DNA from: Planctomycetota bacterium
GTDB taxonomy: Bacteria > Planctomycetota > Planctomycetia > Pirellulales > UBA1268
Direction: 5' to 3'
Assembly (NCBI GenBank): GCA_016872555.1
Contig: VGZO01000024.1
Span: 1-62,789, forward strand
DNA length: 62,789 nt
A model generated the notes under the pieces. It was given only the letters and a program-made list of their open reading frames with translations, searched no databases and had not been told where the DNA came from. Position 1 is the first letter of the stretch, and each line of letters opens with the position of its first letter. The translations under genes and the position numbers were made by a program. Of the stretch, positions 40,191 through 48,472 are shown piece after piece.

Positions 40191-41225
40191 ATGGCCGACC
40201 GCGAAGCCGGTTCTCGGGGAGCCCCGGGAGTTTTCCAAGGTCACTCGGCACGCGGCGGGTTCACGCTCGTCGAGTTACTCGTCGTGATCGCGATCATCGG
40301 CACGCTCGTCGGCCTCCTCCTTCCGGCGGTGCAGGGCGCGCGAGAGGCGGCGCGACGGGTGAGCTGCGGCAACAACCTTCGTCAACTCTCGCTGGCACTG
40401 GCCAACCACGAATCGGCGCGGCGGCGATTTCCCGCCGGGTATGTCAGTGGCACGGCGCGAACGCCGGTCGATCCCGCCACGCGCGACCGCCCACCGGGAA
40501 CCGGCTGGGGGCTTCTCGCGGCCCCGTATCTCGAGGAGGGGGCGCTGGCCGCCGCGTACCGCGCCGACGTGGGAGAGGGGATCGCCGATCCGGTCAACCG
40601 CGCCGTCGTTTCCGCCTCACCGGCGCTGTTCCGCTGCCCGTCCGACAGCGGACCGCTGGGTCCGTTCGCCGCGCTCGACGCGGCAAGGCGTCCGCATGCC
40701 TCCGGGGCCCTCCTCGGCCGGTCGAGCTACGTCGGCAACGCCGGGCATGCCGAGCCCTGGTCGGCCCCGCTCGACGACTGGGCCCCCCTGGCCAACGGAC
40801 CGCTGTACCGCAATTCGTGGACGCGCGTCGCCGACATCACCGACGGCACCGCGCGGACCGTGCTCCTCGGAGAACACACGTCGCGACTGTCCCAGAAGGC
40901 ATGGGCGGGAACGGTGGTCGGCGCGGCCAGTGTTCCCGGCGACGGATTCCGCTTCGGCGGGGGGACGATCGCCGCGACCGAGGCCGACGCGGCGGCGACG
41001 CTGCTGCTGGTCCACAGCGGTCCGGCTCCGACCGAGCCGGGGGTGATCCATCCGCCCAACGATCGAGCCGCCCACGTTTGCCAGATGTATGCCGAACATC
41101 CGGGCGGGTGCAACGTGGTGTTCGTCGACGGTGGCGTGCGGTTCGTCGCCGACACGATCGACAAGGGGGCGTGGGCGGCCCTGTCGAGCATGAACGGAGG
41201 TGAGTCCGCCGCCACCGTGGACTGA
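40191..41225 (+). CDS. DUF1559 protein with prepilin-type N-terminus
   Basis: A 344-residue member of the family greatly expanded in planctomycetes. A short basic leader ends in Gly, followed by FTLVELLVVIAIIGTLVGLL, the prepilin processing site and helix, with Glu at position +5. LLPAVQGAREAARR and NNLRQLSLAL are typical next blocks. Near the C-terminus, HPGGCNVVFVDGGVRFV is the family's HxxGxN...DG motif. It is probably exported by a type II/IV-pilus-like route and forms a pseudopilin or surface protein (inference). The leader of about 22 residues before the cleavage Gly is usual. The gene has its own promoter and AT-rich leader. Confidence 0.93.
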   Translation: MADREAGSRGAPGVFQGHSARGGFTLVELLVVIAIIGTLVGLLLPAVQGAREAARRVSCGNNLRQLSLALANHESARRRFPAGYVSGTARTPVDPATRDRPPGTGWGLLAAPYLEEGALAAAYRADVGEGIADPVNRAVVSASPALFRCPSDSGPLGPFAALDAARRPHASGALLGRSSYVGNAGHAEPWSAPLDDWAPLANGPLYRNSWTRVADITDGTARTVLLGEHTSRLSQKAWAGTVVGAASVPGDGFRFGGGTIAATEADAAATLLLVHSGPAPTEPGVIHPPNDRAAHVCQMYAEHPGGCNVVFVDGGVRFVADTIDKGAWAALSSMNGGESAATVD

Positions 41226-41320
41226 ATCGGGGTGGCCGCGAAAAAACCCGATCATCGCCGCTGCCGGCGGAGTCGACTCTCCCGCTCTGAGCAGGCCAAA
41301 CCGGCTGAATCCGCCCTGGG

Positions 41321-42913
41321 TCACGGGTGTTCGCGGAGGAACGGCTGGCATGACCAGGCGGTGAGCGATCGCCACAGCCATTCGGCCGGACCGAGTCGGA
41401 ACCGCGCGAGCCACCATGGGCTCCAGGCGAGCTGCAACGTCCAGATCACGACCGCGATGACGACGAGCCCAGTCCTCGGCACCGTGCCGGCCAGCGCCAG
41501 ACCGTGGCCAAAGAACAGCAGCGAGCAGATCAGCGACTGGGAGAGGTAATTCGACAGCGCCATCGCCCCCACGGCCTCGAGGCGTGGCCCCAAGGAACCG
41601 AACGCCCCGCCGCGCCAGGCCCAGAGGATGGCCCCGGCATGAGCGCAGACCAGCGCCAGCGTTGCCACCAGCTCGAGTGGCACGACCACGCGGAGGTACG
41701 TCGCGAACGCCACGCCGCCGCGCAGTGAGACCATCACCGCGGCCCAGGCCAGTGGCACGCCGATGGCGTAGCCGGGCACCGCCCAGCGTCGATACGCGGC
41801 GGCGCTCCATTCCCCGCCGAGGAATCCGTTCTTCACGAGCGCCATCCCGAGGATCATCGGGGTTCCCCAGAGGACGATCCCGAACAGCAACTCCCCCGCC
41901 TGCGCCCCGATCATGCTCGTGAACCGCTCGACGATCCCCGCGGCATAGCCTTGGTTTTGCCTCCGGCGGATCGCGAGCGTCGTGAGCTCAGGCCGCTGGC
42001 GGTCGTGTCGTTGGGCGGTGAATTGACGGTGGAAGTCGAGAACGAACTCGTCGACCTTGGACAGATCGTCGTCGCCCGGCGCGAAGGCGTCGGCGCCGCG
42101 ATCGGCGGCATCGGCACGGGCGACCATCTCCACGAGGCGCGCCTCGACCGCCGCGCCGCGGCGATCGACCCACCCGATCGCCGGTACCAGAAACCATGCG
42201 ATCACGACGTGGGCCGCGACGAGCCCCAGGGCGACGGCAGCCAGCGCCCGGGCGGCGAGGTTTCGCAGCGGGTACAGCCACAGCCCGGCGGCCGCGTAGC
42301 CGAGGAGAATGTCACCCTCCCAAAGGAGATAACAGTGCGCGGCGCCGATCACGGCCAGCCAGAACATCCGCCGGTAGTGCCACCGTCCGGCCCGCGCCCC
42401 CCGCGCGGCGACGGCGGCGGTGGAGAGGACGACACCGGCACCGAACAGCATCGACAGCAACCCGCGCATTTTGTTGGCAACGAAGATCTCAGCGAGGACG
42501 AATTCGACCCGGTCGGCATCGGTGGAGACGGCGCCGAAGCGGATCTCCCCGGTGGGAAACCGCGGCTGCTCACGCTGCCGCGCCAGGCGCCGCCGCTCGC
42601 GCTCGACCCACGACATGCCTTCATCGTCACGGGCCACGCGGGCGTCGACCTCGTCCGGGTCGTCGACGGGGCCGATGCTGTCGAGGGCGTAGTACGGCGC
42701 GGCGACGCGAAAGTAGGCGTCACCCGGCCATCCGAAGTCGACGATGTTCATCAGCAGGATGCCGCAGACCGCGACACCGCGGAGCAGGTCGAGAGGGGCG
42801 AGCCGCCGTGGCGTCGCGGCGGGATCGCCGTCGGCCGGCGGCGGGCGAACGCCCGGAGGACTCGGGCCGCCCGTCGCGGCGGTGTCGACGGCATTGCAGG
42901 CGTCACGGCCCAT
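41321..42913 (-). CDS. DUF418/YeiB-like multi-pass membrane protein
   Basis: A 530-residue protein with about eight to ten helices. RRLAPLDLLRGVAVCGILLM is the typical opening of the DUF418 family, and the C-terminal part (ALSNYLSQSLICSLLFFGHG, SPWWLARFRLGPAEWLWRSL) is its conserved core. A roughly 60-residue charged insert follows the first helix and another (about 265-330) lies mid-protein. Members are probably transporters or acyltransferase-like proteins; the substrate is unknown. ATG 42913 is chosen because residues 1-35 form a plausible cytoplasmic tail; the open frame further upstream runs through the tRNA gene. Confidence 0.88.
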   Translation of the reverse strand: MGRDACNAVDTAATGGPSPPGVRPPPADGDPAATPRRLAPLDLLRGVAVCGILLMNIVDFGWPGDAYFRVAAPYYALDSIGPVDDPDEVDARVARDDEGMSWVERERRRLARQREQPRFPTGEIRFGAVSTDADRVEFVLAEIFVANKMRGLLSMLFGAGVVLSTAAVAARGARAGRWHYRRMFWLAVIGAAHCYLLWEGDILLGYAAAGLWLYPLRNLAARALAAVALGLVAAHVVIAWFLVPAIGWVDRRGAAVEARLVEMVARADAADRGADAFAPGDDDLSKVDEFVLDFHRQFTAQRHDRQRPELTTLAIRRRQNQGYAAGIVERFTSMIGAQAGELLFGIVLWGTPMILGMALVKNGFLGGEWSAAAYRRWAVPGYAIGVPLAWAAVMVSLRGGVAFATYLRVVVPLELVATLALVCAHAGAILWAWRGGAFGSLGPRLEAVGAMALSNYLSQSLICSLLFFGHGLALAGTVPRTGLVVIAVVIWTLQLAWSPWWLARFRLGPAEWLWRSLTAWSCQPFLREHP

Positions 42914-43064
42914 CGCGCCCCCCTCAGCGACCGCTTGCCGTTCGGACGCGGCTGACAGAGCAGGATCGTCCCGAGCCAGCCACCGCGGCGATGCGGTCCT
43001 GCGCGGCTGTGCACGCCACGAAACCTCGAACCCTTGCAGGCAGGCCGCAGAGGCCCTGCAGAAA

Positions 43065-43137
43065 AGCGGGCGAAGGGACTCGAACCCTCGACATCCAGCT
43101 TGGGAAGCTAGCGCTCTACCAACTGAGCTACGCCCGC
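43065..43137 (-). tRNA. tRNA-Gly(CCC)
   Basis: A 73-nt cloverleaf read on the minus strand. Acceptor GCGGGCG pairs with CGCCCGC, D-arm GCTC/GAGC, anticodon stem CTAGC/GCTGG (one G-U) with loop TTCCCAA giving anticodon CCC, and T-arm with GGTTCGAGTCC. The discriminator base is U, as usual for glycine. CCA is not encoded (the next bases are TTT). Confidence 0.93.
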
Positions 43138-43368
43138 GAGACTTTACCTGCCGCGATTCTATCAGCCGTGGCGCGATGTCCACCGGGAAGGCAGGCCGCC
43201 GCTGAAAGCCACGTTCCGCGCCCCCGCGCGATCCCGCCACCCCTCGGCCACGTATTCCTCCGGGCCCGAATCGGGCTGCTACCACCGGAATGTACGATGA
43301 GGGTTGCCGCGGATCCCGGGAGGCAACGCCCCGGTGCGCCGCGATCGGCCCGCCAGGAGCAGCGCCCC

Positions 43369-45201
43369 ATGACCGATCCCGTCGCCCCCCAACCCCAGGC
43401 CCCCACAGGGGCCGCGCCGAGCGGCGGTGCGGCACATCGGCCGGCGCCCGCCCGGGGAAAATTCCGCCGCGTCGGCCAGATCGCCCTCCTTCTGGCCGGT
43501 ATCGCGATGGTGGCGCTGGGCGTCGCCCCGTGGTTGCTCGGCCAGCCGGCGCGGCTTTCGGCGCTCGTCGCCCGGGCGCTGCCGGCGTTGCGGGCCGACG
43601 TCACGTTCGGTCGTGTGCGGCTCGGTTGGCTGGTGCCGCCGGTGTTTGAAAACGTGCGCGTCGAGCCCCGCGACGGCTCGCGCGCCCCGCTTTCGATCGA
43701 ACGGATCGAGGGGAGCTACGGCCTGGCGGCGATGCTGTTCACCGGCGGTGACCTGGGGCGGTTCCACGTCTCCGGGGCCGAGCTCGACGTCGTCTTCGAT
43801 GCCGACCGCGAGTCGAATCTGTCGCGCGTCGTCGCCGCCGCGCCCGCGGCAGCCGGGCCCGTCGCGCCCGGGGGACCGCAGCGGTCCCCCGTCCACCTCC
43901 GGCTCGACTTCGACGACGCCGTCGTCAAGGTGTCGGGGCCGTGGGCCGAGGGGGTGTGGACGAGCAGCCCGATCGATTTCCAGGCCGGCATCGAACGGGC
44001 GCCGAACGCCGCCCACAGCGACCTCGTCCTCGGGCGGACGCGGCTCCTCGACGACTCGCGCCTCGACCCGAATGTCGCCCAGGGCGTGCTTGCCTACGTG
44101 GCCCCGATCCTCGCCGACACGACGCGCACCGCCGGCCGCTTTTCGCTCCAGGTCGACGAGGTGCGCCTCCCGCTCGGCGCCGCCGAGGAGGGCACGCTGT
44201 CGGGGGAGCTGACGATGCACGCGGTCGATCTCGGCCCCGGCCCGTTGGTGACCGACATCCTCGCCGCCCTCCCGGGCAAGCTCGACGCCCCGCCGGCGAT
44301 CCGCATCGCCGACGACTCGCGGATCGCGTTCCGGATGGCAGACCGGAAGGTGTGGCACGCGGGCCTGCGCTTCGGCGTGCCGCTGCCGGGCCCGGCGCGG
44401 CGACTCGACATCACCTCCGCGGGAAGCGTCGCGCTCGACGACGGCGCACTCGACCTGAAGCTGTCGCTGCCGCTGCCCGAGCAGCTCCCCGCCGATCGGC
44501 CGCTCCTTTCGGCAGTGGCGGGCAAGACCGTCTCGCTCGGCGTCGGCGGCGAACTGGGGACGCCGAAGGTCAATTTCGACGGGTCGCTCCGTCGCTTCGC
44601 GGGCGACGTCGTCGTCGATCTCATCGATCGGGTCGCCGGGCAGGGCCGCGTGCGTGGCCAGGGGCCGCTCCTTCCGGCTCCCACGCCCGCGGGCGCTGCC
44701 ACCGCGCGAACCGTTCCGCCACCGCCGGCCCCGGGGTGGTCGGGACCGCGCGACGATGCGGATGCCACCGCAGCAGGCGAGCCGGGCCGATTGCCCACCG
44801 GCGAAGACGTCGAGCCGCTGGCGTTGCCGGCCCCGCGGAGCGGCGGCGGGGCGGCGACGCCCCCCCCGCCGCGGCCGCAGTGGAACGGCCCCGGCGATGC
44901 CGCGGCCGCGGGAAGCACGGCGGGACAACCGCGGCCGTCGGGCACTGCCGACCGGCTCGACCAACTCAAGGACCGACTCCCGCCGGAGGTCGCCGGTAAT
45001 CCGTCGACCGACAAGCTCATCGACCTCGTCGGAGGTGTGATCGACGAGCTGGCCCGCCGCCGCGCCGAACGAGCGGCCGCCGAGGCGGCGGTGCCGGCGG
45101 GAACCGAGCCGGCCCCGGCCGCGCAACCGCGCCGTGGCCGGCTGCTGCGGAGGTTCCTCGGTCCGCAGGCCCCGCCCACGCCGCCATCCTCCGCGCCGTG
45201 A
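43369..45201 (+). CDS. AsmA-like membrane-anchored protein
   Basis: A 610-residue protein. A Pro/Ala-rich cytoplasmic start is followed by one helix (about 41-62, IALLLAGIAMVALGVAPWLL) and a long beta-rich exterior part. TFGRVRLGWLVPPVFENVRV resembles the opening of AsmA-type proteins. Repeated strand pairs follow (GTLSGELTMHAVDLGPGPLV, SAGSVALDDGALDLKLSLPL, GGELGTPKVNFDG). The last 150 residues are Pro/Ala/Gly-rich and end in a basic tail. AsmA-like proteins act in envelope lipid transport or assembly; the role here is inferred only. ATG 43369 has AGGAGC upstream. The gene is divergent from the tRNA. Confidence 0.78.
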   Translation: MTDPVAPQPQAPTGAAPSGGAAHRPAPARGKFRRVGQIALLLAGIAMVALGVAPWLLGQPARLSALVARALPALRADVTFGRVRLGWLVPPVFENVRVEPRDGSRAPLSIERIEGSYGLAAMLFTGGDLGRFHVSGAELDVVFDADRESNLSRVVAAAPAAAGPVAPGGPQRSPVHLRLDFDDAVVKVSGPWAEGVWTSSPIDFQAGIERAPNAAHSDLVLGRTRLLDDSRLDPNVAQGVLAYVAPILADTTRTAGRFSLQVDEVRLPLGAAEEGTLSGELTMHAVDLGPGPLVTDILAALPGKLDAPPAIRIADDSRIAFRMADRKVWHAGLRFGVPLPGPARRLDITSAGSVALDDGALDLKLSLPLPEQLPADRPLLSAVAGKTVSLGVGGELGTPKVNFDGSLRRFAGDVVVDLIDRVAGQGRVRGQGPLLPAPTPAGAATARTVPPPPAPGWSGPRDDADATAAGEPGRLPTGEDVEPLALPAPRSGGGAATPPPPRPQWNGPGDAAAAGSTAGQPRPSGTADRLDQLKDRLPPEVAGNPSTDKLIDLVGGVIDELARRRAERAAAEAAVPAGTEPAPAAQPRRGRLLRRFLGPQAPPTPPSSAP

Positions 45202-45232
45202 GCGACGCGCGGTCGCTGTGCGGCAGGGCATG

Positions 45233-45267
45233 AAAAAAGCCGGACCACCCCTGCGGATGGCCCGGCT
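45233..45267 (-). terminator. intrinsic terminator of the Cys/His/Gly-repeat gene
   Basis: On the minus strand AGCCGG and CCGGCT pair, extended by TGG/CCA with one mismatch, and are followed by TTTTTT (the plus-strand A-run at 45233-45238). It lies 63 bp past the stop of the minus-strand gene. In the plus direction the T-tract is weak (CTTGTTGT), so it could also slow transcription from the AsmA-like gene. Confidence 0.75.
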
Positions 45268-45330
45268 CTTGTTGTCGCCAGCCTGTCCGCCGTCGCCCGC
45301 TCGGGCGTGACGGAAAAGAGGCGTCCGGGA

Positions 45331-45882
45331 TCAGGTCGAGGCCGGAGCGGCGGGGGCCGCCGGGGCAGCGGGGGCCTCGGTCGGAACGCCGTCGGTGATG
45401 ATGCTCGAGCCGCTCTCGATGACGGCGCCCTCGCCGGTCGAGATCACCGACTCACCGCTGCAGCCGCCGCCGGCACAGCCACCGCTGATCACGCCACCCT
45501 CGCTGCTGATCGTCTCGCCGCCGCAGCCGCTGCAGCCGGAGGAGATCGTCTCGCCGCCGCAACCGCTGCTGCAGCCAGTGCTGATCGCCTCGCCGCCGCA
45601 AGCACTGCCGCAGCTGGCCGGAGCGGGAGCAGCCGCACCGTGGCACTTGGCCTTCCGCGAGTGCAGCTTCGACAGCAGACCGCCGCCATGGCAGCCCGAC
45701 GAGGCCGCCGAGCTGGCACCGTGGCACTTCTTGGAGTGCAGCTTGGAGAGCAGGCCGCCACCGTGGCAGCCGCCACGCCCATGGCACCCGTGACCAGCGA
45801 CCGCACCCGAATCGCCACCAACCAGGGCGATCGCGACCAACGCCGCGAACATCGCCACACCGTATCCGACGAACCGCTTCAT
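45331..45882 (-). CDS. exported Cys/His/Gly-repeat protein
   Basis: A 183-residue protein. Residues 1-30 form a signal peptide (MKRFVGYGVAMFAALVAIAL). The mature part has two near-copies of GCHGGGLLSKLHSKKCHG (about 43-85) and then repeated GCGGETIS blocks (about 100-135), ending in an Ala/Pro tail. Cysteines come as isolated CH pairs and CGG units rather than CxxCH, so heme binding is not indicated. Metal binding or disulfide-linked surface structure is possible (inference). ATG 45882 is preferred over an upstream ATG at 45912 because the signal peptide starts there. It has a strong terminator of its own. Confidence 0.82.
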   Translation of the reverse strand: MKRFVGYGVAMFAALVAIALVGGDSGAVAGHGCHGRGGCHGGGLLSKLHSKKCHGASSAASSGCHGGGLLSKLHSRKAKCHGAAAPAPASCGSACGGEAISTGCSSGCGGETISSGCSGCGGETISSEGGVISGGCAGGGCSGESVISTGEGAVIESGSSIITDGVPTEAPAAPAAPAAPAST

Positions 45883-46292
45883 CTGTTGTCTCCAGACAAG
45901 GAACGAAAGCACCCACGGTCATCCGGCTTTTCCCGGACCACGAGGATCCGGGACCGCCGCCGGACCAAAGCCCCGAGCAACCCGTTGCTCGGCAGAGCCG
46001 CAGGCACGATCGCGTGTCTCCGACGGTCGCCACCGCCGGCCATTCGCTGGTGCGAGTGGCCGCCGTTGGGTTTGTCGGTTAGCGAAAAAATCCCGCCTGG
46101 GCAATTTGGGCAAGCTGTAAGGCTAGCAGGCCCCCCGCGCGTGTCAAGAACGCGCATCCCCCTCTAGGGAACGAGAAGAACGAGGCAACTCCCGCAGAAA
46201 ACGGGTGCCGTGAGGGGCGGTTCCCATCCCGTGAGGGCGGTCGGGCGCCCCGGGAGGAGCTCCGCCGTCGCCTCCACGGGCAGGCGGAGCTG
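45883..46292. other. intergenic region upstream of the Cys/His/Gly-repeat gene
   Basis: No gene is supported; a 92-residue open frame here looks like noise. The part near 46070-46130 is less GC-rich and is the likely promoter zone for the minus-strand repeat gene, but no clear hexamers are visible. The hairpin at 46258-46291 belongs to the upstream lipoprotein gene. Confidence 0.45.
46258..46291 (-). terminator. 9-bp stem-loop just after the lipoprotein stop
   Basis: AGCTCCGCC (46258-46266) and GGCGGAGCT (46283-46291) are perfect complements around a 16-base loop. The stem begins 1 bp past the lipoprotein stop. No T-run follows, so it may be a transcript-stabilising hairpin rather than a terminator. 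Confidence 0.4.
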
Positions 46293-46943
46293 TCACTTCA
46301 CCGGCACGGTGCCGGCGGGAGCCCGTGCGGTGCGGTCCCCCTCGCCCTGGGCGGAGGCGGTGGCGCGGCGCTGGAGCTCCTCGGCGACCAGCTCCTGCTT
46401 GGCCACCATGTCGTCGGGGTCCTCGAAATTCAAAAGCAGCGGTGGCATGTCGGGAAACACCTTCATCGCCATCCCGACCACGCGCCAGCCCTCCGGATCG
46501 AGACGGACGACCCAGACCACTTCCTCGCTGCTCTTGAATCCCTCTTCGTCGGTGTCGGTCCAGGTCGTGGCGACGTGCACGAGATCGCCGGCGTCGCCGA
46601 CCATTTCCGACTCGCTCACGGAGTAGGTCGCCGACGGCTTGACGGGGGGGGCGACCATCATCCCGAGCTCTTCGGTGCGGGCCTTGGCGACTTTGCTCAG
46701 TTGGGCAGAGGCCGCGTCGTTGTCGCCGCGCTTGATCGCCTCGAGAAACGTCACGACCGCCTGCTTCGCCGGCTCGGTGGCGGCGCCCGATGCGCCCGTG
46801 GCCGGAGCCGGTCCCGACGCCGAGGAGCATCCGGTGACCGTGAGCGCGGCCACGGCCGCACACCCGGCCACGAAGCTGACCAGCCACAGCGACCATTGGC
46901 CACGGGTGACGGCACGGGACGACGAGTCGGTCGCGGATTGCAT
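46293..46943 (-). CDS. putative lipoprotein
   Basis: A 216-residue protein. The N-terminal segment (about 17-39, WSLWLVSFVAGCAAVAALTV) ends in LTVTGC, a lipobox with Cys39. After a Gly/Ala/Pro linker, residues about 55-175 form a compact mixed domain that resembles small alpha/beta proteins of the DUF4878/NTF2-like kind (AVVTFLEAIKRGDNDAASAQ, then VHVATTWTDTDEEGF and WVVRLDPEGWRVVGM). This family match is tentative. The tail is charged. ATG 46943 has GGAGG seven bases upstream. The 95-bp repeat copy 2 begins 45 bp upstream of the start. Confidence 0.82.
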   Translation of the reverse strand: MQSATDSSSRAVTRGQWSLWLVSFVAGCAAVAALTVTGCSSASGPAPATGASGAATEPAKQAVVTFLEAIKRGDNDAASAQLSKVAKARTEELGMMVAPPVKPSATYSVSESEMVGDAGDLVHVATTWTDTDEEGFKSSEEVVWVVRLDPEGWRVVGMAMKVFPDMPPLLLNFEDPDDMVAKQELVAEELQRRATASAQGEGDRTARAPAGTVPVK

Positions 46944-47269
46944 GCGCGAGCCTCCGGAAAAGCCGAATGGAATTGGCGAGCTGGCTGTCCGTGGACAAAG
47001 CCCTCTGAGGCCAGTGTCCACTCAGGCGACCGCGGGAAACACCGAGGGTTTGCCGGGTCGCCGTCGGCCGCATCCGGCGGCCGATCACTTTTTCCACGGG
47101 TTGCTGAGGGGCGATCGGGGCGGGAAGAGTGACCGCTGACCGGCAACGGGTCAAGGTCAATCGGGCGACTCTCCCGCCCTGCGGCCGGCGGTTGGTAAGG
47201 TGGGAAAGACGGCAGGACGGGCGTGGGGCGTCTGGGCCGGTGCACGTGGCGAGGCCCGCGGAGGCGACG
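46944..47269. other. divergent intergenic region holding repeat copy 2
   Basis: This is the spacer between the minus-strand lipoprotein and the plus-strand cytochrome-like gene. It contains the 95-bp repeat at 46989-47083. GGAGG near 47260 is the ribosome binding site of the plus-strand gene. No clear promoter hexamers were found. Confidence 0.5.
46989..47083. repeat. 95-bp three-hairpin interspersed repeat, copy 2
   Basis: Partner of 14887-14981, same length and orientation. The first stem is shortened to 7 bp (GTGGACA/TGTCCAC, 46991-46997 with 47015-47021). The second keeps GGCGACC/GGTCGCC. The third keeps both CGGCCG arms. It lies 45-140 bp upstream of the minus-strand lipoprotein start and is not read in that gene's frame. 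Confidence 0.8.
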
Positions 47270-48265
47270 ATGACGACGGGACGGCGGGGCGGTGGAGCGG
47301 CGGCGACGATCGTCGTGCTGACGGCGCTGGTTGCCGCGGGCCGGTGCGCTGTCGAGCACGGCGCCCTGGCGGCGCCCCCGCCCGCTGAGCGACTCCGGGC
47401 GCGGCCCCCGGAACGCTGGCCGCCCCTGGTGCAGTCGACGTTCTTCGACGACGCGTTCGCGACGCTCGAGGGACAGCGCCCCGACTTCGCGGCGCTCGGA
47501 GGCCGGCCCGCGTCCACGGCGGTGCAACCGGAAGGGGGGAATCCGCCGGCCGGGGACGGCTTCCGCTGGTCGGCGCTGGTGTCGGCGGAAACCCTCGCCG
47601 ACGAGGTGAAGGACCAGAAGGGGATCGTCGAGGAGGCAATCGGGTCGGCGACGACCTTCAAGGGGGGAGGCTACGAGCGGGCGCGGGTGGCGTTTTCGTC
47701 GATCGCGCTGGTGTACGGCGTGATCGCCGCCTACGACGGCGACATCCGCTGGAAGAAGGAGGCGGCCGCAGCCCGTGATCTGTTCGGCCGCGTCGGCTTC
47801 AATTGCAAGGTCGGGACAGACCAGTCGTTCGCCGAGGCGAAGGCGCGGGGCGCCGACCTCGGCACGCTGCTCGAGGGAAACGGCCTGGCGTCGCGCCCCG
47901 ACCGCGATCCCGACGCCGGCGACCCGCCGTGGAGCCAGATCGCCGCCCGGCCGGCGCTGATGAACCGCCTCGCGCAGGTCGATGCCGTCGCCGCCGCCGC
48001 CACCGGATCGCGGACGGTGTTCAAGGAGCAGCTCGCGCAGTTGGTCCACGAAGTGGAGATCGCGGCGGTGATCGCCGAGGCCATCCAGCGCCCCGATTAC
48101 GAATACCACGATGACGAAACCTACCGCGGCTATGCCGCCGCGATGCGGGCCGCCGCCGAAGCCGCCCGCGTTGCCGCCGGCCGCGACGATTACGACGGCT
48201 TCAGAACGGCCGTGGGCAGCCTGAAGAAATCGTGCGACACCTGCCACGACGCCTACCGGAGCTGA
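47270..48265 (+). CDS. exported cytochrome c'-like protein with C-terminal CxxCH
   Basis: A 331-residue protein. A signal-like segment (about 10-30, AAATIVVLTALVAAGRCAVE) is followed by a Pro-rich linker and a long helical body (VKDQKGIVEEAIGSATTFKG, YERARVAFSSIALVYGVIAA, VFKEQLAQLVHEVEIAAVIA). The only heme motif, CDTCH (322-326), is ten residues from the C-terminus, as in cytochrome c' four-helix proteins, but two such helical bundles appear to fit in the length. Periplasmic electron transfer or gas binding is inferred. ATG 47270 has GGAGG just upstream. The neighbours give no pathway. Confidence 0.78.
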   Translation: MTTGRRGGGAAATIVVLTALVAAGRCAVEHGALAAPPPAERLRARPPERWPPLVQSTFFDDAFATLEGQRPDFAALGGRPASTAVQPEGGNPPAGDGFRWSALVSAETLADEVKDQKGIVEEAIGSATTFKGGGYERARVAFSSIALVYGVIAAYDGDIRWKKEAAAARDLFGRVGFNCKVGTDQSFAEAKARGADLGTLLEGNGLASRPDRDPDAGDPPWSQIAARPALMNRLAQVDAVAAAATGSRTVFKEQLAQLVHEVEIAAVIAEAIQRPDYEYHDDETYRGYAAAMRAAAEAARVAAGRDDYDGFRTAVGSLKKSCDTCHDAYRS

Positions 48266-48315
48266 CCGGACCGGCGCCGAGACGCGAGCGGGCGCTTGAC
48301 GGGAACGCGTTCGGG

Positions 48316-48343
48316 TTGCGTCAGCGGCTCGCGGGGCTACGCT
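48316..48343 (+). promoter_or_regulatory. candidate promoter for the ClpP-like gene
   Basis: TTGCGT at 48316-48321, a 16-bp spacer and TACGCT at 48338-48343. The match is moderate and the start would be about 120 bp before the ATG. Offered as a weak candidate. Confidence 0.3.
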
Positions 48344-48472
48344 GATCCGCCCGGTCCCCACATCCCTCGGTTCGGGCGGAGGGACGGTGCCGGTTTCCGG
48401 TAGAGTGGGGGGGTCAACGGCCGGTTTCGATCGCGCTCCGTCGGCAGTTGCACGGAGCGCATCATTCAATCA

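Noticed and set aside
42914-43435. Upstream extension of the DUF418 gene containing RGRSSVGRALASQAGCRGFE
   Set aside because: That peptide is the translated tRNA-Gly gene; the real start is ATG 42913.
45883-46157. A 92-residue frame upstream of the Cys/His/Gly-repeat gene
   Set aside because: No ribosome binding site and no protein-like pattern; the region is more likely leader DNA.
46639-47139. Plus-strand frame over the lipoprotein and repeat copy 2
   Set aside because: No signal, no ribosome binding site, and the lipoprotein on the other strand has a lipobox and a GGAGG site.
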